A stretch of DNA of 64,000 nt from contig NZ_JAHXNL010000001.1 of the NCBI RefSeq assembly GCF_023148685.1, positions 310,001 to 374,000 on the forward strand, in the 5' to 3' direction. Both the position numbers and the translations under genes were made by a program. Source of the DNA: Georgenia sp. EYE_87 (GTDB lineage: Bacteria > Actinomycetota > Actinomycetes > Actinomycetales > Actinomycetaceae). Shown here one piece after another: positions 30,930 through 41,379 of this stretch (positions are counted from its first letter, which is position 1; the number at the start of each line of letters is the position of its first letter). The notes beneath the pieces were generated by a model, which was given only the letters and a program-made list of their open reading frames with translations, was not told the origin of the DNA and did no database searches.

Positions 30930-32001
30930 GTGCCCGTCCTGCTCGACCTGACGCCGCTGCGGGTCAACGCCCCCTACCGGCGCCTGTGGACCGGGTTCAC
31001 GCTCTCGGGCATCGGCACCCAGCTCGCGACCAGGCGATCGCCCTGCAGGTGTATCAGCTCACCGGGTCGTCCTTCTCGGTCGGCCTCGTCGGGGTCTTCG
31101 CCCTGGTGCCGATCGTCGTGCTGAGCCTGTACGGCGGAGCGCTCGTGGACACGCACGACCGGCGCAGCGTAGCTCGATCAACGCGGCCCTCACCGTCGGG
31201 CCGCTGCTCGCCGGGCTGCTCATCGAGTGGCGCGGGTACACCATCACCTACGCGCTCGACGCCGCCCTGTTCACGGCCGCCGTCTGGGGCCTCGTCCGCC
31301 TCGGACCCGTCCCGCCCACCACGGACGACACGCGTGGCCGCCGGCGGCCGCCGGGCCTCTCCAGCGTCGTCGAGGGGCTGCGGTTCCTCACCACCAGGCC
31401 GAACGTGCGCATGACCTTCCTCGCCGACCTGGCCGCCATGGTGCTCGCGCACCCCCGCGCGCTGTTCCCGGCCGTGGCGCTGGTCGCGTTCGACTCCGGA
31501 GCGGCCACGGTCGGGCTGCTGAGCGCCGCGATCGCCGTCAACGCCATGGCCGCGATGCTCTCCTCCGGGCCGCTCGGTGCGGTGATCCACCACGGCCGGG
31601 CGGTGGTGGTGGCCGTCGTGGGCTGGGGCGCCTCCGTCGTCGGCTTCGGACTCGCGGTGCTCGGTGCCGGCGAGCTGCTCGACTCCCGGCACGCGCTGTG
31701 GTTGGCGGCCTCCTGCCTCGCGTGCGCGGGCGCCGCGGACTCCGTCTCCTCGGTGTTCCGCAGCACCATCCTTTAGCCGGCCACCCCCGACCACCTGCGT
31801 GGGCGTCTCCAGGGCGTCTTCATCGTCGTGGTGGCCGACGGCCCCAGGGTCGGCGACGTCGTCTCCGGCACCCTGGCGGCCGCGTGGGGCGAGGGCGTCG
31901 CCGTCGTCTCGGGCGGGGCCGCGTGCGTGCTCGTCGTCGTCGCCCTCGCCCGGTGGCAGCGGGCCTTCCTCGCCTACGACGCCCGCCGTCCCGTGCCCTG
32001 A
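30930..32001 (+). pseudogene. Decayed MFS transporter gene (frameshift, internal deletion, nonsense codon)
   Basis: A GTG one base after the MMPL stop opens a typical MFS N terminus (NAPYRRLWTGFTLSGIGTQLA). Near 31032 the frame shifts, and the match continues as AIALQVYQLTGSSFSVGLVG and then YGGALVDTHDRR. At about 31170 it jumps to a third frame at SSINAALTVGPLLAGLLIEW, so the stretch normally holding helices 3-5 (some 65-80 residues) is missing. The third frame runs to a TAG at 31774 exactly where family members have Gln (STIL-stop-PATPDHLRGRLQG) and continues open to a TGA at 31999. Relatives are EntS-like multidrug or siderophore exporters. Three independent lesions argue for a true pseudogene. 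Confidence 0.88.
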
Positions 32002-32193
32002 CGCGAGGGGCGCCAGCTCTCCCCCGGTGCCGCCACGTCGGACGGGCTCGCGGCTCGGCCCGAGAGCCGCGGCTGCGGACGTGCGCTGTCCTCGTGATGA
32101 GATTCGCCCCGAGGGGCGTTGTCCGGGCCGTGCGCAGCCCCGAGAGTGGGCGGGCCGGGCGTCGCCGGCACCCCCTTTCCGAGCGGAGCAGTG
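32002..32193. other. Intergenic gap after the MFS pseudogene
   Basis: This 192-base gap shows no gene, terminator or clear promoter. A weak GGAG-like sequence (GAGCGGAGCAG) precedes the start at 32194. Confidence 0.4.
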
Positions 32194-34185
32194 ATGAGCC
32201 TGAGCACCCACCTCCCCGGGACTCCCGGCGCCGGAGCGGTTGCGGGCGACGGCGGGGTGACAGGTGCGGTTGCGGGCGACGGCGGGGCGACCGGAGCGGT
32301 TGCCGGTGACGACGGAGCGGACGGGGGCGTGCACGACGTCGTCGTGGTCGGCGGCGGGCCGCGCGGCGTCGCGCTCGTCGAGCGGCTCACGGCCCGTCAC
32401 GAGGGCCCGCACCCGCTGAGCGTCGCCCTGGTGGACGCCGTCGAGGTCGGCGCGGGCGCGACGTGGCGCACCGACCAGACCCCGCACTTCCTCAACAACA
32501 CCTACGCCGCGCACACCACCGTCTACCCGGACGACTCGACCCCCATGGACGGTCCGGTCACGCCCGGCCCGGATCTCGTCGCCTGGGCGGCGTCGCGGGA
32601 GGTGCCCCCGGACCGGCCCGCCTGGGTGGCCGAGGAGCTGCGCGGGCTGCGGCCGTGGTCCTTCCCCTCCCGTCGCCTCCAGGGCGTGTACTTCCGCGAG
32701 CAGCTGGCCGCGGTCGTCGCCCGCGGCCGGGTGGAGCTCAGCGAGGTCGTCGGCACGGTCGTCGACGTCGCCGCCGACGGGTTGGTCCGAGTGGTGCGCC
32801 TGGCCGACGGTCGGACCCTGCGGGCCCGTGTCGTGGTGCTGGCGCAGGGCATGGTCCAGGGCCGCCGGTCCGGCCGGACGCGGGCCTTCGTCGGCGCCGC
32901 GGCCGCTCACGGGCTGGTCTACGTCGAGCCGGGCATGCCCGCCGAGCGGGACTGGTCCGTCCTGCCCGCGAGCGAGGACGTGCTCGTCGCGGGCCTCGGC
33001 GCCAACTTCTTCGACGTCGTCGCCCAGCTCACCGCAGGGCGCGGGGGGCGGTTCGTCGCCGGGTCGTCGCCCTTCGACCTGACGTACCTCCCGTCCGGCC
33101 GGGAGCCGCACCTGCTCGTCGGGTCGCGCCGCGGCCTTCCCTACCGCAGCAAGTCGTTCTACGGCGGTCTCCCTCCGCGCTACGTCCCCCGGATCGCGAC
33201 CCCGGACTGGTTCGAGACCGCGGCCCGCGTACCCGAGCAGGACTTCGCCTCGTGCATCTGGCCGCAGCTCGCCCGCGAGCTGGCCCTCGCCCACCTGGCG
33301 ACGTTGCGCGAGCGCCGGCCCGCCGCGGTCCGCGCCACGAGCGACGGCGAGCTCGTCGCCCGGCTCGCCGGGGTGCCGCTGGAGGACCTGACCGGGGTGG
33401 TCCGCGAGCTCGCCGACCCCGAGTGGTGGATCGATGTCAGCCGACTCGACCGGCCGGACGTCGTGCGGCCCGACGGCGCGGAGTGGGACGCGTGGGTCGA
33501 TGGCTGGCGCGCCGCCGAGCTGGACTCGATCACCCGCCCGCTGCTCAGCCCCCGGGCCGCGGTCAACCGTGCCTTCGCAGCCCTGCGCGTCCAGGTGGGC
33601 CGCCTGGTGAGCGCGGGGGCGATCGACGCGGGGTCGGTCGCCACCGACATCCAGGGCTGGTTCGACGCCCTCGGGCTGGCGCTCGCCTCGGGACCCCCGC
33701 CCGAGCGGACTGCGCAGCTGCTGGCGCTGGTCGAGGCGGGCGTGGTGGAGCTGGTCGGTGAGCAGATGACCGTCACCGTCGAGGACGGTGCGTTCGTCGC
33801 GCGGTCGGCGGTCCGGGGCCGCGTGCACCGGGCGCGGGCGTTCGCCGAGACGCGCATGTCCAAGGGCCACGTCGACATCACCGGCGACCCCCTGCTGCGG
33901 AGCCTGGTCGACTCCGGCCGCGCCCGCCTGCACTCGCGCCCGACCCCGGACGGGCGGTCGGTGACGCTGCGGTCGCTGGACGTCAGCGCGGATCGCTTCC
34001 TGCTGCTGGACGCGGCGGGGGACGCCGACGAGCGCGTCGTGGTGCTCGGCATCCCGGCGGGCGACGTCCAGCCGGGCTCGGCGATCGGGGCGACCCCGGG
34101 CACGCCGTCGCCGCTCCTCGCGGGCGCCGACCGGGCCGCGGCGCACGCGCTCGAGCTCGTCCGCCCGCACGTCCTCGTCGGCTGA
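32194..34185 (+). CDS. FAD/NAD(P)-binding protein (NAD_binding_9-type), possible flavin oxidoreductase
   Basis: A 663-residue protein. After a repetitive leader a Rossmann dinucleotide loop is clear (VVVVGGGPRGVALVERL, about residues 47-63). Next come GAGATWRTDQTPHFLNNT and a long middle region with FPSRRLQGVYFREQL, VVLAQGMVQGR and FFDVVAQLTAGRGG. The pattern fits the large actinobacterial FAD-NAD(P)-binding family related to lysine/ornithine N-monooxygenases; the substrate is unknown. The leader holds three copies of a 10-residue unit (TGAVAGDGGx) encoded by a 30-bp repeat, which is likely non-functional filler. The ATG at 32194 is the assumed start; the true start could lie after the repeats. 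Confidence 0.82.
   Translation: MSLSTHLPGTPGAGAVAGDGGVTGAVAGDGGATGAVAGDDGADGGVHDVVVVGGGPRGVALVERLTARHEGPHPLSVALVDAVEVGAGATWRTDQTPHFLNNTYAAHTTVYPDDSTPMDGPVTPGPDLVAWAASREVPPDRPAWVAEELRGLRPWSFPSRRLQGVYFREQLAAVVARGRVELSEVVGTVVDVAADGLVRVVRLADGRTLRARVVVLAQGMVQGRRSGRTRAFVGAAAAHGLVYVEPGMPAERDWSVLPASEDVLVAGLGANFFDVVAQLTAGRGGRFVAGSSPFDLTYLPSGREPHLLVGSRRGLPYRSKSFYGGLPPRYVPRIATPDWFETAARVPEQDFASCIWPQLARELALAHLATLRERRPAAVRATSDGELVARLAGVPLEDLTGVVRELADPEWWIDVSRLDRPDVVRPDGAEWDAWVDGWRAAELDSITRPLLSPRAAVNRAFAALRVQVGRLVSAGAIDAGSVATDIQGWFDALGLALASGPPPERTAQLLALVEAGVVELVGEQMTVTVEDGAFVARSAVRGRVHRARAFAETRMSKGHVDITGDPLLRSLVDSGRARLHSRPTPDGRSVTLRSLDVSADRFLLLDAAGDADERVVVLGIPAGDVQPGSAIGATPGTPSPLLAGADRAAAHALELVRPHVLVG
32228..32325. 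repeat. 30-bp in-frame repeat in the leader of the FAD protein gene
   Basis: GGAGCGGTTGCGGGCGACGG-type units occur three times with a 30-base period, encoding GAVAGDGG(V/A)T. Copies differ at a few bases. Confidence 0.9.
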
Positions 34186-34220
34186 ATCCGCGTCCGCCGC
34201 GGACGGCGGCGGCAGTTCAG

Positions 34221-34261
34221 GAGCGCCGAGCCGGCGGGCGCCGGGGACCGAGCCGGCGCTC
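34221..34261 (+). terminator. Possible hairpin terminator after the FAD protein gene
   Basis: GAGCGCCG (34221-34228) pairs with CGGCGCTC (34254-34261) and encloses a second palindrome CCGGCG/CGCCGG (34231-34244). It begins 35 bases after the stop codon. There is no T-run. Confidence 0.4.
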
Positions 34262-34360
34262 GTCGAGGGCTGGGCCGCACCGAGCCGGCTCGACCGGCGC
34301 GCCGCCGCCCCGCCGGGTACTGTCGGCGCACCACACTCGTGCGCTGCGCGGACGGGAGAG

Positions 34361-34609
34361 ATGGACGACGACGCCACACCAGGACGGCACGCGCGCCGGA
34401 GCCGCAGACGGCTCGCCCGTGCGCTCGCGATGCTGTCCGTGCTCGCCGCCGTCGTCGCCGTCCGGGCGCTCGGCGACGGCGACCCGGGTCCCCTGGCACA
34501 CGTCTTCCTGCTCGTGGCGATGCTGCTCGCCGCTCAGGCGCTGTGGATGGAGCAGCAGCTCGACGCCCCGGCACGCGAGCCGCTGACGCCCCTGCCGGAC
34601 GAGGACTGA
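34361..34609 (+). CDS. Small two-helix membrane protein, unknown function
   Basis: An 82-residue protein: a basic N terminus (RHARRSRRRLARA), two hydrophobic helices (LAMLSVLAAVVAVRALG and LAHVFLLVAMLLAAQALWM), and an acidic tail ending PLPDED. The ATG has GGGAGAG upstream. A TACTGT -10-like box at 34318-34323 gives a short leader. The gene converges on the yciO-type gene with only 15 bases between stops. I do not recognise a family. Confidence 0.7.
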   Translation: MDDDATPGRHARRSRRRLARALAMLSVLAAVVAVRALGDGDPGPLAHVFLLVAMLLAAQALWMEQQLDAPAREPLTPLPDED

Positions 34610-34624
34610 CCGAGCCCGTCGGCC

Positions 34625-35245
34625 TCACTCGAAGCGCGAGGGGTCTCCCGCGCCGGTGCGCAGCACCTCGGGCGCCCCCGACGTCAGGTCCACCACCGTC
34701 GTGGGCTCGGCCGAGTCGACGTCGGAGTCGACGATCACGTCGAGCAGACCCTCGAGCTCCTCCTTGACCATCCAGCCCTCCGTCATCGGCGTCTCCTGCC
34801 CGGGCATGATCAGCGTGCTGGAGAGCAGCGGCTCGCCGAGCTCCGCGAGCAGGGCCTGCGTGGTCCGGTGGTCGGGGATGCGCACGCCCACCGTGTGCTT
34901 CTTCGGGTGGAGCAGCCGGCGCGGCACCTCCTGCGTGCCACGCAGGATGAACGTGTAGGGGCCGGGGGTCGCCGACTTGATGAGCCGGAACACCGCGTTG
35001 TCGACGATGACGAACTGGCCCAGCTGGGCGAAGTCCCGGCAGACGAGCGTGAAGTGGTGCTTGTCGTCCAGGCGGCGCATCAGCTTGATCCGGTCCAGCC
35101 CGTCCTTGTTCCCCAGGGCGCAGCCGACGGCGTACCCGGAGTCCGTCGGGTAGGCGATCAGCCCGCCGCGGCGCACCACCTCGACCGCCTGGGCGACCAG
35201 GCGCGGCTGGGGGTCCTGCGGATGGATCTCGAGGTAGCGGGCCAT
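34625..35245 (-). CDS. Sua5/YciO/YrdC/YwlC family protein (threonylcarbamoyl-AMP synthase-like)
   Basis: A 206-residue YrdC-fold protein. The N terminus MARYLEIHPQDPQPRLVAQAVEVVRRGG followed by YPTDSGYAVGCAL and KDGLDRIKLMRRLDDKHHFT matches the YciO branch more than Sua5 proper. Later segments are SATPGPYTFILRGT and KKHTVGVRIPDH. Sua5/TsaC makes the threonylcarbamoyl-adenylate for t6A in tRNA; the YciO branch may have a related but less certain role. ATG at 35245 chosen; an in-frame GTG at 35251 adds two residues. Confidence 0.87.
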   Translation of the reverse strand: MARYLEIHPQDPQPRLVAQAVEVVRRGGLIAYPTDSGYAVGCALGNKDGLDRIKLMRRLDDKHHFTLVCRDFAQLGQFVIVDNAVFRLIKSATPGPYTFILRGTQEVPRRLLHPKKHTVGVRIPDHRTTQALLAELGEPLLSSTLIMPGQETPMTEGWMVKEELEGLLDVIVDSDVDSAEPTTVVDLTSGAPEVLRTGAGDPSRFE

Positions 35246-35305
35246 CCGCACATTGAAGCGGCTGAAGGCGCCCGCGGCCAGCGCGACGGCGAGATGAACG
35301 CCGCG

Positions 35306-36688
35306 TCAGCGCGCGGCGACCCGCAGGGCCTCGGCCGCGGCGGCGCCGTCGCCGACCTCCCCCGGCGGCCCGGCGGCCGCGGCGAGCTCCGCCTGGAACC
35401 GCATCATCGCGATGACGCGACCGGCGGCCTCGTCCACCCGGGAACGCTCGAGCGTGCCGTCCTCGAGCGCCGCCACCACCCCGGCGTGGGCCACGGCGTT
35501 GTCCGCGGGGTTGAGCAGCAGGTCCGCACCGGCCCGCAGCGCGCCGACGGCGACGTCGCCGGCGTCGCCGATCTGGGCGAGTGCCCCCATGCCCAGGCTG
35601 TCGGTCACGGTGACCCCGGCGAACGCGAGGTCCTCGCGGAGGACCCGGTACGCCTCCGGGGACAGCGACGCGGGGACGCCCGGGTCCCAGGCCGGGACGT
35701 CGACGTGCGCCACCATGACCATCGGCACGCCGGCGACGACCGCGTCCGCGAAGGGCGGGAGCTCCGTGGCGGCGATGTGCTCGGCGTCGGCCTCGTGGAC
35801 CGGCAGGGCGAGGTGGGAGTCTGTGGTCAGGGACCCGTGGCCCGGGAAGTGCTTGACCGCCGGCAGGACCCCGCCCGCCAGGAGACCGCGGACAGCCGGG
35901 ACGACGGCGGCCCCCACCGTGGCGGGGTCCGACCCGGCCGCCCGCGACCCGATGGTGACGTCCTGCCCGGGCACCGTGACGTCCGCGACGGGCGCCCAGT
36001 TGACGGTCACGCCCGAGGCGCGCAGCTCGCGCGCCATCGCCGTGTGCGCGTCGCGCACGAGCCGGGGCTCGCCGGCCGCCGCGGCCTCCCCCGCGACGGC
36101 GAACGAGGGGAAGGACGTCCACGGCCCGACGGCGCCCGACATCCGCTGGACGAGGCCGCCCTCGTTGTCGGTGCTCACGACGCCCGGCCAGTCGCGGCCC
36201 GAGGAGACGACGGCGTCCTGCACGCCGGCGCCGAGGGCACGGACCTGCTCGAGGGAGGCCACCGAGGCGCCGGTGATCATCACGCCGGCCAGGTGGAGGT
36301 CGGCGACGAGCTGCTCGGCGGTGGCGGGGTCGATTCCGTGCAGTCGCCCGACGATCACCTGCCCGGCCACCTCCTCGTCGCTGAGCTCCGCCGCGTCCGC
36401 GGTCGCGGCGGCGACCTCGGCGGCCGTCGGCCCCCAGGGGTTCTCGGGCTCGGGCGGCGCCGTCGGGGACGGGGCCGCCGTCGGAGCGGGCGTCGTGGCG
36501 GCGGTCGGCCCCGAGGCGGGGACGGAGGAGGTGCACGCGGCGAGGAGCATCGCCGCGGCGAGGGCGACGGTGCCGGCGAGGGCCTGTCGGCGCGCGGGCC
36601 GGCGGCCGGTCCCGTGCGCTGCCCTGCACCCGGTACGGTCCGCGGTCCGACGCTCTCTCCACGCGGCTGGCGCGCGGCGCCGGCTCAC
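35306..36688 (-). CDS. Glycoside hydrolase family 3 lipoprotein (NagZ-like beta-N-acetylhexosaminidase)
   Basis: A 460-residue secreted lipoprotein. A basic leader, the hydrophobic stretch LAGTVALAAAMLLAAC with a lipobox Cys, and a Thr/Pro/Ala-rich tether precede the GH3 domain. GH3 marks are VSTDNEGGLVQRM, NWAPVADVTV, the NagZ-type loop KHFPGHGSLTTDSH (catalytic Asp-His dyad) and the nucleophile region VTDSLGMGAL. Family members remove GlcNAc from cell-wall muropeptides, an activity consistent with this surface location. The GTG at 36688 overlaps the preceding gene's stop by four bases (GTGA). Confidence 0.9.
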   Translation of the reverse strand: MSRRRAPAAWRERRTADRTGCRAAHGTGRRPARRQALAGTVALAAAMLLAACTSSVPASGPTAATTPAPTAAPSPTAPPEPENPWGPTAAEVAAATADAAELSDEEVAGQVIVGRLHGIDPATAEQLVADLHLAGVMITGASVASLEQVRALGAGVQDAVVSSGRDWPGVVSTDNEGGLVQRMSGAVGPWTSFPSFAVAGEAAAAGEPRLVRDAHTAMARELRASGVTVNWAPVADVTVPGQDVTIGSRAAGSDPATVGAAVVPAVRGLLAGGVLPAVKHFPGHGSLTTDSHLALPVHEADAEHIAATELPPFADAVVAGVPMVMVAHVDVPAWDPGVPASLSPEAYRVLREDLAFAGVTVTDSLGMGALAQIGDAGDVAVGALRAGADLLLNPADNAVAHAGVVAALEDGTLERSRVDEAAGRVIAMMRFQAELAAAAGPPGEVGDGAAAAEALRVAAR

Positions 36689-37565
36689 GCCGCCACCCGC
36701 AGGTTCTCGACCCGGTGCCGCACGCTGAAGCCGAGGCGCGTGTAGAGGCGGCGCGCGTCGTCGTTGTCGGACCAGATGCCCAGGTGCACCAGCGGTGCGA
36801 GGCCGAGACCCCGACGGGTCGACGCCGCCGTCATGGCGGCCGCGACCCCGCGGCGGCGGCGGGCCGGAAGCACGGTGACGGCCTCGAGGTGCACGCCGGC
36901 CCCGCGGGCGCGGGCGTTCGCGGACGGGACGTCGGCCCCCGCCACCCCGGCGAGCACGCCGTCGTCGCCGACGAACCCCCACCAGGTGAGGTCGTCGTCG
37001 TGGGGCCGCCGGCCGCGCTCGGGGTAGCCGACCTCCAGGCAGGCGTAGACCCGGTCGAGCCGGTCCGGGCCGGAGAGCTCGCCCACGTGCTCCTCGCCCG
37101 GCACCGGACCCGGGGGCACGTCGGCGGCGAGCCAGTCCCACGGCCGGCCCTGCTCCAGCGCGGCGCGGGCGCCGTCGGGCAGGAGCTGCCAGGTGCCGCG
37201 CGTGAGCATGACGTGCGCGACGCCGGCCGGCGGTCGGGCGCCGGCGAGCGGACCGCGGGCGAGGAGGTCGGCCAGCTGCGCGGGCTCCCCCACGCCCACC
37301 AGCGTCCGCCCGGACCCGCGCGGCAGCAGCAGCGCCGCGGCGCCGTCGTCGGCCCAGGACTCCAGCGGCTGCCAGCGGTGGGCGTTCGCGCGCAGGAACG
37401 GCCAGTCACCCGCGGCCAGCATTGACTCTGCCGAGGCAGACGCGGTGGAGGACGCGACCGAGCCGGGCGCGGCCGCGGTTGACGCGACCGAGCCGGGCGC
37501 GGCGCTCGGCCGACGCGGCGGGCCGGGCGCGGCGGCCGGGGCCGCCGCACCCGGTCGGTGGACCG

Positions 37566-37569
<4 letters not shown>
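36685..37569 (-). CDS. GNAT family N-acetyltransferase with repetitive N-terminal linker
   Basis: A 294-residue protein. The C-terminal GNAT fold shows [21 protein letters not shown] (acetyl-CoA loop RxxGxA) and [22 protein letters not shown]. The middle region ([24 protein letters not shown]) resembles the N-terminal half of actinobacterial GNATs of this size. The first 45 residues are Ala/Pro/Ser-rich with APGSVAS repeated. The GTG at 37569 overlaps the aspS stop by four bases; an ATG at 37440 after the linker is an alternative. The substrate is unknown. Confidence 0.82.
37438..37500. repeat. 30-bp in-frame repeat in the GNAT leader
   Basis: GACGCGACCGAGCCGGGCGC occurs at about 37452 and 37482, a 30-base period, encoding APGSVAS on the minus strand. 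A weaker third copy continues toward the aspS stop. Confidence 0.85.
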
Positions 37570-39374
<1,805 letters not shown>

Positions 39375-39484
39375 AGGGGTCCTTCCGATCGACGACGCGC
39401 ACCGCGAGACGGGCGGGCGCGTGATCGATCCTAGTTCCCGCGCCGGCCCCTGCTCGCAGACGCGGGCTTCTCGCACCGGGGGGT

Positions 39485-39595
39485 GGTCGGGTCGGTCGGC
39501 CTGGGGACGTCCGTCGGCCCGGGGACGTCGGTCGGGCCCGGACATCAGTCTGCCCGCGGACATCAGTCTGCCCGCGGACATCGGTTGGCCGCGCC
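39485..39595. repeat. 18-bp tandem repeats in the divergent gap between aspS and the MFS gene
   Basis: ACATCAGTCTGCCCGCGG begins at 39542 and 39560, with a diverged copy at 39578 (18-base period). Before it, GGGGACGTC-type units recur. The 237-base gap also contains the aspS -10-like box and no gene. Confidence 0.88.
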
Positions 39596-39611
39596 CCCGC
39601 CGTCCGGGATG

Positions 39612-41051
39612 ATGCAGGGCGTGAGCGCCCAGGACGGCACCGGCGTGGCGGCCGCTCCCGCCGACGCGCGTTCGGCGGGGCCCCGCCCTCCCCGGGATGC
39701 GCAGCCGCCCCAGGTGGTCCGGCTGCTGCTGATCGCCTCGGTCGCGCTGATCACCCTGGCCGCGTTCGAGGCGCTCGCGGTGGCGACGGTCATGCCGGTG
39801 GTGGTGGACGACCTCGGCGGGCTGCACCTCTACGCCGTCGCCGCCGGTGCTCCGCTCGCGGCGCAGCTCGTGGCCACGGCGGTCAGCGGCGCCTGGTCCG
39901 ACGCCCGCGGACCGCGCGGCTCCCTCCTGGCCGGCGTTCTCCTCTTCTGCGTCGGCCTCGTGGTGGCCGGCCTGGCGCCGGCCATGGGAGTCCTCGCGGT
40001 GGGACGTGCGGTGCAGGGGTTCGGCGCCGGGCTGCTCATGGTCCCCCTCTACGTGCTCGTCGGCTCGATGGTCCCCGCCGCCCGGCAGCCGCGCTTCTTC
40101 GCCGCGTTCGCCGCGGCCTGGGTGGTGCCCGGTCTGGTCGGACCCGCGATCGCAGGCACCGTGGCGGACGCTGCGAGCTGGCGGTGGGTGTTCCTCGGGG
40201 TACCCGTGCTCACCCTGGCCTCGTCCACCCTGCTGCTGCCGCTGCTGCGGCACGTCCCGCCCGTCCGCCGGGGCCGCCCGGACGCCGTGGCCCGGCGACG
40301 CACCCGCACCGTGCTCCTGGCGGCGACCGGCGCGGGGCTCGCTGCCGCCGCGCTGCAGGTGGCCGGGTCCGACGGCGGCACGCCGGGCATCGTGCTCGCG
40401 GTCGCCGGGGTGGCCGGCCTCGCGGTGACGATGCGGCTGCTGCTCCCGGCCGGCACCCTGCGGCTCCGGGCCGGGGTGCCCTCCGCGGTGGCGTGCCGCG
40501 GGCTCCTCCATGCCGCTTTCGTCAGCGCCGAGACGTTCCTGCCCCTCCTGCTCGTCCGCGTGCACGGCTGGAGCGCACGTGAGGCCGGTCTGGTGCTGAC
40601 CGTCAGCTCGATCACCTGGGCGGTGGGCTCGGCCGTGCAGGGCAGGGTCCGCGAACCGCGCCGTCGCGCCCTCCTGCTCTGGCTCGGGCCGCTCCTGCTC
40701 GCTGCCGGCACGTTCGTGGCGGCGGTGGCAGCTCTGCCCGGCGGGGGAACCTGGTGGGCCGTCGTCGGCTGGACCGTGGCGGGTGGCGGCATGGGGCTCG
40801 TGTTCCCCGCCCTGTCCGTGCTCGCCCTGCAGGCCACCCCGCAGGCCGAGCACGGCAGGGTGAGCTCGTCGTTGCAGATGTCCGACGGTCTGGGCGCCGC
40901 GCTCGGGCTGGCCGTCGCCGGAGCCGTGTTCACCGCGCTCGTCGGGACCGGCGGCACCGCGGGCTACCTGGCCGGGCTGCTGCTGGCCGCGGTGCTGGCC
41001 CTGCTCGCCGTGTGGGCCGGTGCTCGCGCACCGCACCTCGACCGCGGCTGA
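39612..41051 (+). CDS. MFS transporter
   Basis: A 479-residue major facilitator protein with about 12-14 transmembrane helices. The first helix is [23 protein letters not shown], and the loop 2-3 motif is [17 protein letters not shown] (the G-x-x-x-D-x-x-G-R class signature). [21 protein letters not shown] matches the motif region of drug:H+ antiporters. The substrate is unknown. Start ATG at 39612, or GTG at 39621 (VSAQDG), which has a GCAGGGC just upstream. It stands alone before the polysaccharide unit. Confidence 0.88.
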   Translation: MQGVSAQDGTGVAAAPADARSAGPRPPRDAQPPQVVRLLLIASVALITLAAFEALAVATVMPVVVDDLGGLHLYAVAAGAPLAAQLVATAVSGAWSDARGPRGSLLAGVLLFCVGLVVAGLAPAMGVLAVGRAVQGFGAGLLMVPLYVLVGSMVPAARQPRFFAAFAAAWVVPGLVGPAIAGTVADAASWRWVFLGVPVLTLASSTLLLPLLRHVPPVRRGRPDAVARRRTRTVLLAATGAGLAAAALQVAGSDGGTPGIVLAVAGVAGLAVTMRLLLPAGTLRLRAGVPSAVACRGLLHAAFVSAETFLPLLLVRVHGWSAREAGLVLTVSSITWAVGSAVQGRVREPRRRALLLWLGPLLLAAGTFVAAVAALPGGGTWWAVVGWTVAGGGMGLVFPALSVLALQATPQAEHGRVSSSLQMSDGLGAALGLAVAGAVFTALVGTGGTAGYLAGLLLAAVLALLAVWAGARAPHLDRG

Positions 41052-41379
41052 GTCACCGTCGCCCCGCACCGCCGGGCCCCCCGCCGGTCGGCTTCCGGCG
41101 CGCGTCCGGACCGTCCAGAGGCTGCTTCCCCGGGCCGGTGACACTCCTCACCCGGCGCCTGCACAACACCCGCCCGTCGTTCAAACGCACAGGTCCGACC
41201 GATATATGGCCTGGCCTGCGAGCACGTCCTCCACCGCCGAGCGGGGCGACCGCCGGCCAGGGGAACCGGCCGCCGACGGTGTAGCCCGCGCCTCACTGTT
41301 TCGGGTTGGAGGTGACCGTTCCGTTACCTACGGTCGGCAGAGCCCGCGGACGACCGTCGGGCGAGCCCGTGAGGAACGC
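41052..41379 (+). promoter_or_regulatory. Promoter and long leader of the GT2-MFP-GH81 unit
   Basis: A 328-base gap. TTCAAA (41180-41185), a 17-base spacer and TATATG (41203-41208) form a reasonable promoter, giving a leader of about 165 bases. In the leader ACGGTC (41330-41335) can pair with GACCGT upstream (41314-41319) or, as ACGGTCG, with CGACCGT downstream (41351-41357), which ends 13 bases before the GAGG Shine-Dalgarno. These pairings exclude each other, so the leader may be a switch. No known riboswitch consensus (GEMM, ydaO, cobalamin, SAM, TPP) was recognised. Confidence 0.5.

Noticed and set aside
31054-34377. Long minus-strand frame across the pseudogene and FAD protein gene
   Set aside because: Low-complexity shadow; the plus-strand FAD protein has clear motifs.
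39563-40957. Minus-strand frames opposite the MFS transporter
   Set aside because: The plus-strand frame has a regular transmembrane pattern and MFS motifs; the reverse frames are Ser/Arg/Pro-rich shadows.
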